Positions 9,044 through 18,356 of a DNA stretch of 64,000 bases are shown in pieces. Below the pieces are notes generated by a model, which saw only the letters and a program-made list of their open reading frames with translations, made no database searches and was not told the DNA's origin. Position 1 is the first letter of the stretch, and each line of letters starts with the position of its first letter. This stretch comes from DASUAS01 sp963841415 (lineage in GTDB: Bacteria; Actinomycetota; Acidimicrobiia; IMCC26256; DASPTH01): contig CAWJCN010000001.1 of the NCBI GenBank assembly GCA_963841415.1, forward strand, positions 1,612,001 through 1,676,000, in the 5' to 3' direction. Position numbers and translations under genes: made by a program.

Positions 9044-9079
9044 GGACAGTACAGTGAGGCATCTGTTGTTGACATGTCA
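9044..9079. promoter_or_regulatory. Probable promoter/operator of the fused transporter gene
   Basis: This 36-base stretch, 58-93 bases before the transporter ATG, carries GGACAGTACA followed by GACATGTCA. The layout is a degraded version of the composite motif found at 45,514, 49,418 and 49,509, with several mismatches. Identification is tentative. Confidence 0.3.
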
Positions 9080-9136
9080 TGCCGGGCCGAGCCAAGATCC
9101 GGCCGCTCGCAACGCGCGGGCCGCACGGGGGGACCC

Positions 9137-12076
9137 ATGAACAAGCTGATCGACATCGTCATCTCGGGAGCGGTGACGGGTGCGATCTACGGAGTCATGG
9201 CCGCGGGCCTCGTGCTCACGTACCAGACCGCCGGCATCTTCAACTTCGCCCACGGTGCGGTCGCGTTCACGGTCGCGTACCTCTACTACCAACTCCACGT
9301 CGGCCAGGACATCCCGATCGTGCCGTCGGTGATCATCGCGGTGTTCATCTTCGCCCCGCTGCTCGGGCTGCTCCTCGACCGCATCCTGCTCCGTCGCCTG
9401 GCGCACGCTCCCGTCTATGCACGGATCGTCGGGACCATCGGTCTCCTCGTCGCGCTCCCGAACCTGACCAATTGGTTGGTCGAGGCGGTGGGCAACGGCC
9501 TCCTCCAGCTCGACCTCCCCACGAACAAGGCTGATCAGGGCAACATCCAGCCACCGGGCATCGGACCGTCACCCGCAAAAACCATTCGCATCACCGACCA
9601 GGTGGCGCTGAGCACCGACCAGCTCGCCGTGCTGATCTGCGCGGTCCTCGCCGCCATCGTGCTGTGGTTCGTGCTCCGCCGCACCCGCATCGGGCTCGAG
9701 ATGCGCGCGGTCGTCGACCGCGACGAGCTCGCGCAGCTCCGGGGCGTCAATGCGGCGCGCAGCTCGGCAGTGGCGTGGATCCTGACCATGATCCTCGCGG
9801 GGCTTGGGGGCGTGCTGATCGCTCCGCTGTTCTCGCTCGACGAGACGACGATCACCTTCATCGTCCTGGGTTCCCTGGCGGCGGTCGCGCTCGCGCGCCT
9901 GCACTCGATCCCGATCGCGCTCCTCGGCGGTCTCCTGCTCGGGATCATCGCCAACCTGGTCGCGGGTTACAGCAGCGACGTGCTCCCGGACTTCCTCGCC
10001 AACCTGAGCGGTCTCCGCACCTCGGTGCCCTACATCATCACGTTGCTGTTGCTGATGTTCTGGGTCGCGTCACGCAAGCGTGGCCGGCAGGCGGGCACCG
10101 CGTCAGACGACGTCCCGCGTCCCGACCACCGGGTCGGGCTGCCGGCGTGGCGCCGCCGTCTGCCTTGGGTCGTGGCGACCCTCGCCCTCGTCACGTTCTC
10201 GCTCGGGTGGATCGACGTCCCTGCGCTCCAGGCCGACTCGTACGAGCAGGGGCTCATCGTGCTCGGCCTCACCATGGGCCTCATCTTCCTGTCGTTCGTG
10301 GTCATCACCGGGATCGGCGGACAAGTCAGCCTGGCCCAGGCCACGTTCGTCACCGCCGGTGGACTCGCTGCCGGATGGGCGCTCAACTACGACTGGGGCC
10401 TCGACCTGCCCCTCGTCGCGAGCCACGGCCAGCTGAACTTCCTCCTCGCCACACTCTTCGGCGCGGCGGTCGGCGCGGGAACAGGTGCACTCGTCGCGCT
10501 CCCGGTGCGACGACTCTCGGGGGTGAGCCTCGCAATCGGCACGCTGGCGATCGCGTTCGCCGCCGACTTCGTCGTGTTCGCGCAAGACGGGTTCAACAAC
10601 CAGACCAGCGGATGGGCCATCCGGACACCGACGCTCGACGTGCCGATCCTCAACTGGGTCAATGACGTCCTGCTCAAGGGTCACCAGTCGTTCGTGGATC
10701 TCTCGCTCGTGCAGGACCAGATCCTCGTCATGCTCGTGTTGTTCGGTGTCGTGACCGCGATGTTGTACGCGATCACGCATTCGCCGTCGGGACGCGCCGC
10801 GTACGCAGTGCGCAGCTCGGAGGTCGCAGCCGAAGCCTCGGGACTCAAGTCAGGTCGGACGAAGGTGCGGTTCTTCGCGCTGTCCGGAGCAATCGCGGGG
10901 TTCGCCGGCGCGTTCCTCGGAATGCAGACCTTCATCTTCACCGACAAGAGCGCGCCGCCGTACGTGACCCTGTTCTGGTTGTCGCTCGCAGTCACCTTCG
11001 GCATCCGTCGCCCTGGGGGTGCGCTCCTTGCCGGAATGGCGTTGGCGTGCTCGCCGGCCATCTTCCACTGGTTCTCCTCCGACATCCTCCCCCAGGGGTC
11101 GTTGTCGGACCTCGTCGGGTCGATCTACTTCGTCCCGATCCTCTCCGGGCTGGGCGCGATCAACCTGGCCCAGGAGCCCGACGGCATCCTCGCCCTCACC
11201 GGCCAACAACGTCTCGCCAAACGACGGCGGAAGGAGCGCGCCGCGGCGATCGCGGCGACCGAAGCCGCGGTGCATGACGGCGCGATCCCCGAGCACGAAC
11301 GGGAACACATCGTTGCCACGGCGACGGCCGATCCTCCCGCCATGGGTGCCGACACGCTCGAGGGCGCGGCCCTCGCCCTCGATCGCATCGTCGCCGGCTA
11401 CGGCGACGTCGAGGTGCTGCACGGCGTCTCGCTCGGCATTGCACCAGGAAAGATCGTCGCGTTGCTCGGCGCGAACGGAGCTGGGAAGTCGACGTTCTGC
11501 GCGGTCGCGAGCGGGCTCGTCGACCCCTACACCGGGACCGTTTTCGTCGACGGCACCGACGCGACGAAGCTGCTGCCGTTCGACCGGGCCCGGCGCCTCG
11601 GTGTGCAGCTGGTACCCGAAGCGCGCGGGATCTTCCCGGGGCTCACCGTCGAGGACAACCTGAGCGTCCTGCTCAGGGATGCCGCACTCCGAGACGCCGC
11701 GTACGAGCGGTTCCCCATTCTGCGGGAGCGCCGGAAGCAGACGGCCGGGCTGCTGTCGGGCGGCGAGCAGCAGATGCTCAGCCTCGCGCCTGCGCTGGTC
11801 GACCCGCCGCACGTGCTCATTGCCGACGAGCCCACGCTCGGGCTCGCGCCGCTCGCCGCCGAGCTCGTGATGAAGACCATCGTCGAGCTGCGCGACCGGG
11901 GATGCGCCGTGCTCCTCGTCGAGGAGCACGCTCGCAACGCGCTCGAGGTCGCCGACACGATCGCCTACATGGAGCTCGGTCGGATCGTGTGGTGCGGTCC
12001 GCGCGTCGACGCCGACCTCCACGTGCTGGCAGCGTCGTACCTCGGACACGCTGCGACCCCGGAGACCACCGGGTGA
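9137..12076 (+). CDS. Fused branched-chain-type ABC transporter: LivH permease + LivM permease + LivF ATPase
   Basis: A 979-residue membrane protein. Residues about 1-310 are a LivH permease (GAIYGVMAAGLVLTYQTAGI), about 345-690 a LivM permease (VVITGIGGQVSLAQATF), then a charged linker. From about residue 748 is a LivF ATPase with Walker A GANGAGKST (about 777), signature LSGGEQQM (about 872) and Walker B LIADEPT. Family members import branched-chain amino acids, amides or aromatic/organic acids with a separate binding protein. The ATG at 9137 follows a GGGGGG site; the in-frame ATG at 9074 lies in the operator. LivG is encoded separately at 18,462 and two LivK-like proteins at 24,967 and 36,100, so one permease may serve two binding proteins. 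Confidence 0.92.
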   Translation: MNKLIDIVISGAVTGAIYGVMAAGLVLTYQTAGIFNFAHGAVAFTVAYLYYQLHVGQDIPIVPSVIIAVFIFAPLLGLLLDRILLRRLAHAPVYARIVGTIGLLVALPNLTNWLVEAVGNGLLQLDLPTNKADQGNIQPPGIGPSPAKTIRITDQVALSTDQLAVLICAVLAAIVLWFVLRRTRIGLEMRAVVDRDELAQLRGVNAARSSAVAWILTMILAGLGGVLIAPLFSLDETTITFIVLGSLAAVALARLHSIPIALLGGLLLGIIANLVAGYSSDVLPDFLANLSGLRTSVPYIITLLLLMFWVASRKRGRQAGTASDDVPRPDHRVGLPAWRRRLPWVVATLALVTFSLGWIDVPALQADSYEQGLIVLGLTMGLIFLSFVVITGIGGQVSLAQATFVTAGGLAAGWALNYDWGLDLPLVASHGQLNFLLATLFGAAVGAGTGALVALPVRRLSGVSLAIGTLAIAFAADFVVFAQDGFNNQTSGWAIRTPTLDVPILNWVNDVLLKGHQSFVDLSLVQDQILVMLVLFGVVTAMLYAITHSPSGRAAYAVRSSEVAAEASGLKSGRTKVRFFALSGAIAGFAGAFLGMQTFIFTDKSAPPYVTLFWLSLAVTFGIRRPGGALLAGMALACSPAIFHWFSSDILPQGSLSDLVGSIYFVPILSGLGAINLAQEPDGILALTGQQRLAKRRRKERAAAIAATEAAVHDGAIPEHEREHIVATATADPPAMGADTLEGAALALDRIVAGYGDVEVLHGVSLGIAPGKIVALLGANGAGKSTFCAVASGLVDPYTGTVFVDGTDATKLLPFDRARRLGVQLVPEARGIFPGLTVEDNLSVLLRDAALRDAAYERFPILRERRKQTAGLLSGGEQQMLSLAPALVDPPHVLIADEPTLGLAPLAAELVMKTIVELRDRGCAVLLVEEHARNALEVADTIAYMELGRIVWCGPRVDADLHVLAASYLGHAATPETTG

Positions 12077-12336
12077 TGGACACCGACGACCGCGCCTTCA
12101 CCAGCGCGTTCGACGAGCTGCGCGACCTCCTCCGGGCCGACGGCGCCGACCTCGCGGTCGAGTCGCACGTCGACGGCGCCGTCGAACTCCGTCTCGTCCT
12201 GTCGACCGCCGGCTGCGAGGACTGCGTGATGCCCCGACCTCACCTCGAGCGCGTCGCGCTCGACGTGTTCGAGCACGCGGGTACGGGGGTACGCACGGTC
12301 ACCGTGATCGATCCCCGCGAGCGCGCGGCCCGGTAA
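12076..12336 (+). CDS. Small Cys-x-x-Cys protein, NifU-C-like
   Basis: An 86-residue acidic protein overlapping the transporter stop by one base (TGATG), so probably co-translated. The region ELRDLLRADGADL, then LSTAGCEDCVMP and a following helix, resembles the C-terminal NifU domain, which has a Gly-Cys-x-x-Cys cluster that scaffolds Fe-S assembly. Here the cluster is Gly-Cys-Glu-Asp-Cys. Coupling to a transporter rather than to Fe-S genes is unexpected. It could instead be a small metal- or redox-sensing protein. Function unknown. Confidence 0.6.
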   Translation: MDTDDRAFTSAFDELRDLLRADGADLAVESHVDGAVELRLVLSTAGCEDCVMPRPHLERVALDVFEHAGTGVRTVTVIDPRERAAR

Positions 12337-12342
12337 ACGGGG

Positions 12343-13962
12343 TCAGGCCCGATCGAGCAATCGAGCGCGCAGCACGGCCTTGTCGACCTTGTCCGAGGCG
12401 GTGTACGGCACGTCGTCGATCCCGAGAATGACCCAGCGCTTCGGCACCTTGTACGCCGACATCGCCGCGCGACAGCGGGTGCGCAGCTCGTCCTCGGTGA
12501 GGGATACGCCGGGACGGAACACCACCACACCGCAGACCACTTGACCCATCGACTCGTCCGGAAGCCCGAGCACGCTCGCCTCTTGCACCTCCGGCATCGC
12601 CAGCAGCACACCCTCGACCTCGATCGGCGAGACGCTCGCACCCGCGGTCTTGATCAGGTCACCGGTACGCCCGACGAAGTAGAAGAAGCCGTCGTCGTCG
12701 ACCCACCCCGCGTCCGCAGTGTGGTACCAGCCGTCCGCGTCGAACACGTCAGCGCGTTCGCGGCCGACGATCCCTCGCATCAACCCGAGGCCCCGAACAC
12801 AGATCTCGCCTTCGGTGCCGGCCGGCACGATCTCTCCCGAGTCGTCGACGATCTTGTGCTCGAACCACGGCGCCTCGACGCCGAGCGATCCACGCTTCTC
12901 GGGCGGCAGCGGCTCGTCGGGCATCCACCACGTGTGGGACGTCGCTGTCTCGGTCATCCCGAGCGGTTCGACCAGCAGCCCCGCGTCGGCGACGCGCACC
13001 GTGGGCGCGAGGAGCGCCTGGTGGTACGGGCCCTTGAGCGACGAGAGGTCGGTCTGCTCGAAGTCGGGATGCGCGGCCAGCGTGCTGCCCACGTGGGGCC
13101 AACCCATCGTCACCGTCACGCGTTCACGCTCGAGCAGCCGTAGCGTCTTCGGTGGGTCGAAGCGCAGCTCACACACGGTGGTCGCGCCGGTGAGCATCGC
13201 CGAGAGGAACCCGTATACGTACCCGCCGATCCAGAAGTACGGCAGGGGCATGTACACGCGGTCGCCGGGGTGCCAGTCGTGCAGACCGGCGATGAACCAA
13301 GCCTGGCGGATCACCGATCCCTGGGTGTGGATCACGCCCTTCGGTTTGGCGGTGCTCCCCGACGTGTAGATCACGAGGTGGTCGTCGTCCGGTCGCACGC
13401 GCGCCTCCGCCGCGGCCACGACGTCGGGTGCCACTGGCTCCGGAAGCGCCCACGTCCACCGACGGTCGGCGCCTCCGAACACGTGGATCCGGCGCAGGTT
13501 CGGGAGCGCGGCCAGGTGGAGGTCGGGACTCTCGGCATCGGTCAGCCCGGGGATCGCCGCTTCGAGGCGCTCGACGTAGTCGTTGGTGACGAGGTGGTCG
13601 ACTGTGAGCACCGCCTCGATGTCGGCGTCGTCGAGCAGCCAACCCAGCTCGTGCGCGACGAAGAACGTGTTCACCGGGACCGCGACCGCGCCGATGCGCG
13701 TCACCGCCATCAGCGCGATCGACTGTCCGGGGCCGTTCGGCCCGATCACCGCGATGCGGCTGCCCTTGCCGAAGCCGGCGGCGAGCAGCGCACCCGCGAG
13801 GTGCCGCGACCGGTCCATGGCGTCGATCACGCTCACCGTCTCGTCACCGAGCACCGAGAGCTGCGCAACCCCATGGGTCTGCTCGACCCAGTCGAACATC
13901 GCTGGTGCGGTGAGCGCGAAGGGTGGCGCCGGGGGCGCGACGGGGAGCGTGACCCTGCTCAT
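12343..13962 (-). CDS. Acyl-CoA synthetase (ANL superfamily)
   Basis: A 539-residue adenylate-forming enzyme that activates a carboxylic acid with ATP and CoA. Visible motifs are the P-loop-like YTSGSTAKPKG, the MTETAT block and the C-terminal hinge RTGDLIKTAGASVSPIEVE. In the hinge, Gly-Ala replaces the commoner Gly-Gly-Glu-Asn, which may affect substrate choice. The ATG at 13,962 overlaps the SDR stop in an ATGA. It is the last gene of the minus-strand operon that starts with the tandem CaiB protein, and is convergent with the transporter operon seven bases away. The acid substrate is unknown. Confidence 0.88.
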   Translation of the reverse strand: MSRVTLPVAPPAPPFALTAPAMFDWVEQTHGVAQLSVLGDETVSVIDAMDRSRHLAGALLAAGFGKGSRIAVIGPNGPGQSIALMAVTRIGAVAVPVNTFFVAHELGWLLDDADIEAVLTVDHLVTNDYVERLEAAIPGLTDAESPDLHLAALPNLRRIHVFGGADRRWTWALPEPVAPDVVAAAEARVRPDDDHLVIYTSGSTAKPKGVIHTQGSVIRQAWFIAGLHDWHPGDRVYMPLPYFWIGGYVYGFLSAMLTGATTVCELRFDPPKTLRLLERERVTVTMGWPHVGSTLAAHPDFEQTDLSSLKGPYHQALLAPTVRVADAGLLVEPLGMTETATSHTWWMPDEPLPPEKRGSLGVEAPWFEHKIVDDSGEIVPAGTEGEICVRGLGLMRGIVGRERADVFDADGWYHTADAGWVDDDGFFYFVGRTGDLIKTAGASVSPIEVEGVLLAMPEVQEASVLGLPDESMGQVVCGVVVFRPGVSLTEDELRTRCRAAMSAYKVPKRWVILGIDDVPYTASDKVDKAVLRARLLDRA

Positions 13963-14735
13963 TGGTTGCCGAGCGGCTGGTCGAGGGCCTGGCCGGCGGT
14001 GGCGCCGCCGTCGACCGCGATCGCGGCGCCGGTGACATATGACGCGTCGGGCGAGAGCAAAAAGTCCATGACCGCCGCGACCTCCTCGGCGGTGCCGTAG
14101 CGCTTGAGCGCGGTGCGGTTCGCGTAGTGCCGGTAGGCCGCGGGGTTTCGCTCCTCGAATCCGGCGCTCAAACCGGTATCGCGGATGGGGCCCGGGCAGA
14201 CGGCGTTGATGCGGATCCGCTCGTGCCCGAGCTCGAGGGCCACGGTCTGCGCCAGGTTGACCAGCCCCGCCTTGGCCACGCCGTACGCGGAGCGGCCGAC
14301 CTGTCCGACGAGTCCTCCCATCGACGACGTGACGACGATCGCGCCACCGCCACGCGCGCGCAGTGCCGGGACGGCGGCGCGTACTCCCAGCACCACTCCC
14401 CGCAGGTTGACGTCGAGCACTCGGTCGAAGCGGTCCATCGGTAGCTCGTCGATCATGCCGACCGTGTCGATGCCCGCGTTGAGCGCGGCGCCGTCGAGAC
14501 CACCGAAGCGGTCGACCGCGAGCGCGACCGCAGCGACGTTGCTCGCTTCGTCGGTCACGTCGGCGGCGAACGGCGCGATCAGCTCGGACCCCTTCGTCCA
14601 CGACAGCTTTTCGTCGTCGAGGTCGACGGCGACGACGGCTTCGCCGCGCGCGGTGAGGCGTTCCGCCAGCGCTCGTCCCATCCCGGACCCCGCGCCGGTG
14701 ACCAGCGTGACCCGCGTGTCGTCCCCCATCGTCAT
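13959..14735 (-). CDS. Short-chain dehydrogenase/reductase
   Basis: A 258-residue classical SDR with cofactor motif TGAGSGMG, ALNAGI in the NNAG position, Ser in VTSSMGG and Tyr-x-x-x-Lys in AYGVAKAG. The acidic residue after the second strand (VAVDLDD) suggests NAD(H) preference. The ATG overlaps the thiolase stop in an ATGA and its own stop overlaps the ligase start. The operon context suggests oxidation of a hydroxyacyl-CoA or cyclic alcohol intermediate. The substrate is not predictable. Confidence 0.87.
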   Translation of the reverse strand: MTMGDDTRVTLVTGAGSGMGRALAERLTARGEAVVAVDLDDEKLSWTKGSELIAPFAADVTDEASNVAAVALAVDRFGGLDGAALNAGIDTVGMIDELPMDRFDRVLDVNLRGVVLGVRAAVPALRARGGGAIVVTSSMGGLVGQVGRSAYGVAKAGLVNLAQTVALELGHERIRINAVCPGPIRDTGLSAGFEERNPAAYRHYANRTALKRYGTAEEVAAVMDFLLSPDASYVTGAAIAVDGGATAGQALDQPLGNQ

Positions 14736-15862
14736 CCCTCCTGTCGGCGCAGGATCGCGACTGCGGCCGAACCACCCCCGCCCATCGTCTGCACGACCGC
14801 GGTCTCCACGTCGGCGGCGACCTGGCGGTCACCGCAGATGCCGCGGAGCTGCCGCACGACGTCGGCGGTCTGCATCAGCGCGGTTGCCCCACTCGGATGC
14901 CCCCGGGCCACACAACCACCGTCGACGTTCGTCGGGAGGCGGCCGCCGAGGTCCAGCTCGCCGTCGAGTGCGAGGCGGATCACGTCGTCGGGCTCGCCGA
15001 TGCCGAGTTCCACCAGCGTGAGCACCTCTTCGCTGCTGCACAGGTCGTGCAGCGAGATGATGTCCACGTCTGACGGTGCGATACCAGCCTCTCCGTACGC
15101 GCGTTGCGCTGTGACCGTGGTCTGCGCGAACGGCCCGATGGTCGGTCCGACGAGTGGCCATCCAAGATCGTCGACGGTGCTCGTCTGTTCGATCGCGAGC
15201 AGGGCGACCGCGTCGGCGAGACGTTCGCGCGTGACCACCGCAGCGGCGGCGCCGTCGACCGAGGCGTGGCACATCATGCGTGTGAGCGGGGTCGAAACCA
15301 TGCGCGCCGCGAGCACTTCCTCGATGGTGACCGTGTGGTCCGGTCGGCGGCCGGCGAGCTCGTAGCGCGCCGCGCAGTTCCACGACTTCGCCGCGACCGC
15401 GGCGAACACCTCGGGACCGGCGCAGTGGTCGCGGAGGAAGCGATCGCCCACGAGTGCGTAGACCACTTGCGGCGGGAAGCGGTCCCACACCTCGCGCACC
15501 GCGGGCACGATGCCACCCGGTTCGAGCGCGGTCATCTTCTCGTAGCCCACCGCCAAGGCGTTGTCGACGCGGCCCGACCACACCGCCCACGCGGCGTGAC
15601 GCAATGCCACCAGACCACCGGCCGATGCCGACTCGATGCCCGTCACCGGCGCGCCGGTATGACCGAGCCCGCGGGCGACCCGCAAAGCGCTCTGCGGGGG
15701 CGAGAGCATCGAGGAGCCGAATACCTCGCCGATCTGGTCGAAGCGCAGGCCAGCGTCGGCGAGCGCTTCCTCGGCGGCGCGGCGACCGAGCTCGTGGAGG
15801 GGGACGTCGCTGTGCTTGCCGCACGGCGTCATGCCGACACCGGAGATCCAGACCGGGTTCAC
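14732..15862 (-). CDS. Thiolase-superfamily protein lacking the nucleophilic cysteine (lipid-transfer/aldolase type)
   Basis: A 376-residue thiolase-fold protein. The block that normally reads ENACASG around the acyl-accepting cysteine is IESASAGG, with Ser80 at the cysteine position. The later GHPSG motif (His322) and an HDLCSSEE segment (His272) are kept. It is followed by a DUF35 OB-fold gene. In sterol side-chain degradation the pair Ltp2/ChsH2-DUF35 is a retro-aldolase whose thiolase-like subunit also lacks the cysteine, so a C-C cleaving aldolase is a reasonable inference. The GTG at 15,862 overlaps the DUF35 stop. True thiolase activity is unlikely without the cysteine. Confidence 0.85.
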   Translation of the reverse strand: MNPVWISGVGMTPCGKHSDVPLHELGRRAAEEALADAGLRFDQIGEVFGSSMLSPPQSALRVARGLGHTGAPVTGIESASAGGLVALRHAAWAVWSGRVDNALAVGYEKMTALEPGGIVPAVREVWDRFPPQVVYALVGDRFLRDHCAGPEVFAAVAAKSWNCAARYELAGRRPDHTVTIEEVLAARMVSTPLTRMMCHASVDGAAAAVVTRERLADAVALLAIEQTSTVDDLGWPLVGPTIGPFAQTTVTAQRAYGEAGIAPSDVDIISLHDLCSSEEVLTLVELGIGEPDDVIRLALDGELDLGGRLPTNVDGGCVARGHPSGATALMQTADVVRQLRGICGDRQVAADVETAVVQTMGGGGSAAVAILRRQEG

Positions 15863-16116
15863 TCGCCGACTCCGTCGGCCGGAGTGAACACGTCGATCGT
15901 CTCGTCGCCGACCTCGGCCGACCTCACCTCACCGGTGACGCCCGGTGCGGGCGCGGCCGCACCGTCCACGACAACTTGCAGCATCGGACCGTCCTGCACG
16001 CGCACCCACGCGACCGAGTAGCCGGCGTCGTCGCCGAAGCCGTCGACCGGCGCCGGGCCCGGGATCCAGGTGGAACCCCAGACCTCGGCCGTGCTTCCTC
16101 GCGGTGTTGCGGTCAC
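15859..16116 (-). CDS. Small DUF35 OB-fold protein (acyl-CoA associated)
   Basis: An 85-residue protein matching only the OB-fold half of DUF35/ChsH2-type proteins (SVAWVRVQDGPMLQVVVDG, then VGDETIDVF). The N-terminal zinc ribbon with four cysteines, usual in this family, is absent. It lies between the tandem CaiB gene and the thiolase homologue with 4-base overlaps on both sides, so it is probably the thiolase partner. DUF35 domains stabilise or direct substrates to thiolase-fold enzymes. Whether the short form can still do so is unknown. Confidence 0.65.
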   Translation of the reverse strand: MTATPRGSTAEVWGSTWIPGPAPVDGFGDDAGYSVAWVRVQDGPMLQVVVDGAAAPAPGVTGEVRSAEVGDETIDVFTPADGVGE

Positions 16117-18353
16117 GATCGCGTTCCTTCCGGTACCAGGTCGGGGTTGGCGTCGCCGAGGCGCGGCGGCGGGGCTTGCACGAGCGGACCTTCGCCCACG
16201 ACCCGCCACGGCATCCCCACGATCCGGGCGTCGTCGATGTCGGGATCCGGATGGTCGATGCGTGGGAAGAAGTCCCGCGCACGCAGGTGGTCGTCGTCAA
16301 GGAGGTCGACAGCACGCTGCACCGCCGTCGCGGGCACAGCCGACGCCGCGAGCAGGTCGTCGAGGGCGTCGACGTCGCGCCCCGCGAGGAGCTCCGCGAG
16401 GACGGCCTCCAGCTCGGCTCGGTCGCGCCACCGCGCGGCCGCGCCGTCCCACTCGCGGCGCGCCAAACCGTCGGGACGATCGAACGCGTCGAGCAACCCT
16501 CGCCAGTCGTCGTCGGACTGCACGGCGATCGCGAGCCAACGACCGTCCCTGCACTCGAACACCGAGTGGGGGGCGTACGGTGCCACTTCGTTGCCCCTGG
16601 GCATGGTCAGCGCGGACGAGACCGACGCTTCGGCGACGTACTCGCCCACCAGTGTCGCCACCACCTCGGCCATCGAGAGATCGACGTCGACGCCGGAACC
16701 TCGCGCGGGGCCGAGTGCCCACGCCGCGATCACGGTCGCGGCGATCACCGATGACAGCGGGTCGGCGAGGACCGTCCCGAGATGCGCGAGCTCGCCGTCG
16801 ACGGTGCGAGTGAGGTGCGCGAGGCCCCCGTAGGCCTGCACGTTGTTCGCGTACACCTTGTAGTCGGCGAGCGGTCCGTCGCTGCCGAATCCGGAGACGT
16901 GCATGACGAGCGCACCCGCGTCGCGGACGGCGCGCGGATCGACAGCAAGACGAGCGAGACGCGAGGCGCCGAGGTTCTCGATCACGACCGCGGACCGGTT
17001 GAGCAGCAGTGGGACGATCGCGTCGATGTCGCCGGCGTCGGCGACGACACTGCGCTTGGAGAAGTTCGCCACCGCGAAGTATGCACCTCGCTCCGGGCCG
17101 GCCACGCCCTCGGCGAAGGGCCCGGTACGCCGGTAGATGTCGAGGCGACGTTCGTCTTCGAGGCGCACCACGTCGGCGCCCATTGCGCCGAGCAACGAGC
17201 CGACGATCGGACCCGCGAGCACGTGGGTGAGCTCGAGCACGCGGGTGCCGGCGAGGCGCGCGCTCGGCGCGTCGGACGCCGCGGCCACGCCGTCGTCTCC
17301 ACGTTCGGAGAACGACGTCACCCACGGTGACCCGGGCGCGGTGGTCGTGATGCCGTCGGTGGTGTCGGTCGTGAGGAATCGGCGGCTCGCGAACTGCGGT
17401 GACTCGAGCAGCTCGACGGGTCCATTGACAGGCGTCGAGGGCACACCGTTGCGCTGGAGGAGATCGGCGCACTCCGCTTTATACTGCTGCGCGCTCCACT
17501 CACGGACCCGTTCGGTGATCATCGCCGCGTGCTCGGCGCGCGCCGGACGCGTTTCCAAACCTTCGGTCCACGAGGGCGCACCCAGGCACGCAACCATCCC
17601 CTTCCACTGGTGATCCTCAATCGCGGCTATGCGCACCAGGCCGTCCCGGCACGGGAACAAGCCCGACGGCGCGACGTAGCGTCCGCTGCCTGCCCGCCCG
17701 GGGCAGCGGAAGATCAAGTGCGCGCACTCGGGGAGCGCGCCGGTGAAGACGACCGCTTCCTGCGCCGACACGTCGACGTGCACCGGTGCACCGTCACCGC
17801 GGTGCCGATCGAGCCCGTGCAGGGCGGACAGTGCAGCGACCGTGCCCACGGCGCGCAGCGCCACGAAGCCGGGAGGCGACGTCGGCCGTCCCCCGCCCAC
17901 GGGCTCGATGGTGGAGAGCAACCCCCCGGCCGCCTCCGCGACCAGCTCTCCGCCTCGCCGACCGGCGCGGGGGCCGTCGAGCCCGTACGGCGAGAGGGTG
18001 ACCCAGACCGACCGATTGCGTTCGGCGATGTCTCGCAGGTGCCGATCGACGTCGTCGATCCCCCCGACGCGGTCGTCGATCACGATCGCGCTGCTCTGCG
18101 CCAGCCGCACGATGTCGGTCGTGGAGTGGTGGACCACGCGCTTCGAGCGGTCGAGCACACTTGCCAGCAGCGAGTGCGGTGCGCCCGCGCCATCGACTGT
18201 CGCCGGGAGGTGCTCGTCGACCGGTCGTAGATCCGCCACCACCTTGGTGACGTCGGCGCCCAGTTGCGCCAACAGCGCCGCGGCGGTGGCGCCGGCGACG
18301 CCGTCACCGAGCTCGAGCACGCTCACTCCGGTGAGAAGCGGTGTCGGCGTCAT
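16113..18353 (-). CDS. Tandem (two-domain) CaiB-type CoA transferase
   Basis: A 746-residue protein with two complete class III CoA-transferase domains. The first (about 1-370) starts with GVSVLELGDGVAG; the second (about 385-746) starts with GTRVLELTHVLAGPIVGSLL. Normal family members are single domains that interlock as dimers, so the fusion may be an internal pseudo-dimer. The catalytic Asp of formyl-CoA transferase appears as Glu in both domains (VDVSAQEAV and VDLSMAEVV). The first gene of its operon. The ATG lies 3 bases after a box nearly identical to one at 34,011, so the mRNA is probably nearly leaderless. A second tandem CaiB protein is at 46,873. Confidence 0.85.
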   Translation of the reverse strand: MTPTPLLTGVSVLELGDGVAGATAAALLAQLGADVTKVVADLRPVDEHLPATVDGAGAPHSLLASVLDRSKRVVHHSTTDIVRLAQSSAIVIDDRVGGIDDVDRHLRDIAERNRSVWVTLSPYGLDGPRAGRRGGELVAEAAGGLLSTIEPVGGGRPTSPPGFVALRAVGTVAALSALHGLDRHRGDGAPVHVDVSAQEAVVFTGALPECAHLIFRCPGRAGSGRYVAPSGLFPCRDGLVRIAAIEDHQWKGMVACLGAPSWTEGLETRPARAEHAAMITERVREWSAQQYKAECADLLQRNGVPSTPVNGPVELLESPQFASRRFLTTDTTDGITTTAPGSPWVTSFSERGDDGVAAASDAPSARLAGTRVLELTHVLAGPIVGSLLGAMGADVVRLEDERRLDIYRRTGPFAEGVAGPERGAYFAVANFSKRSVVADAGDIDAIVPLLLNRSAVVIENLGASRLARLAVDPRAVRDAGALVMHVSGFGSDGPLADYKVYANNVQAYGGLAHLTRTVDGELAHLGTVLADPLSSVIAATVIAAWALGPARGSGVDVDLSMAEVVATLVGEYVAEASVSSALTMPRGNEVAPYAPHSVFECRDGRWLAIAVQSDDDWRGLLDAFDRPDGLARREWDGAAARWRDRAELEAVLAELLAGRDVDALDDLLAASAVPATAVQRAVDLLDDDHLRARDFFPRIDHPDPDIDDARIVGMPWRVVGEGPLVQAPPPRLGDANPDLVPEGTRS

Positions 18354-18356
18354 CCG

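Noticed and set aside
14732..15862. Ordinary acetyl-CoA acetyltransferase
   Set aside because: The nucleophilic cysteine position is occupied by Ser80.
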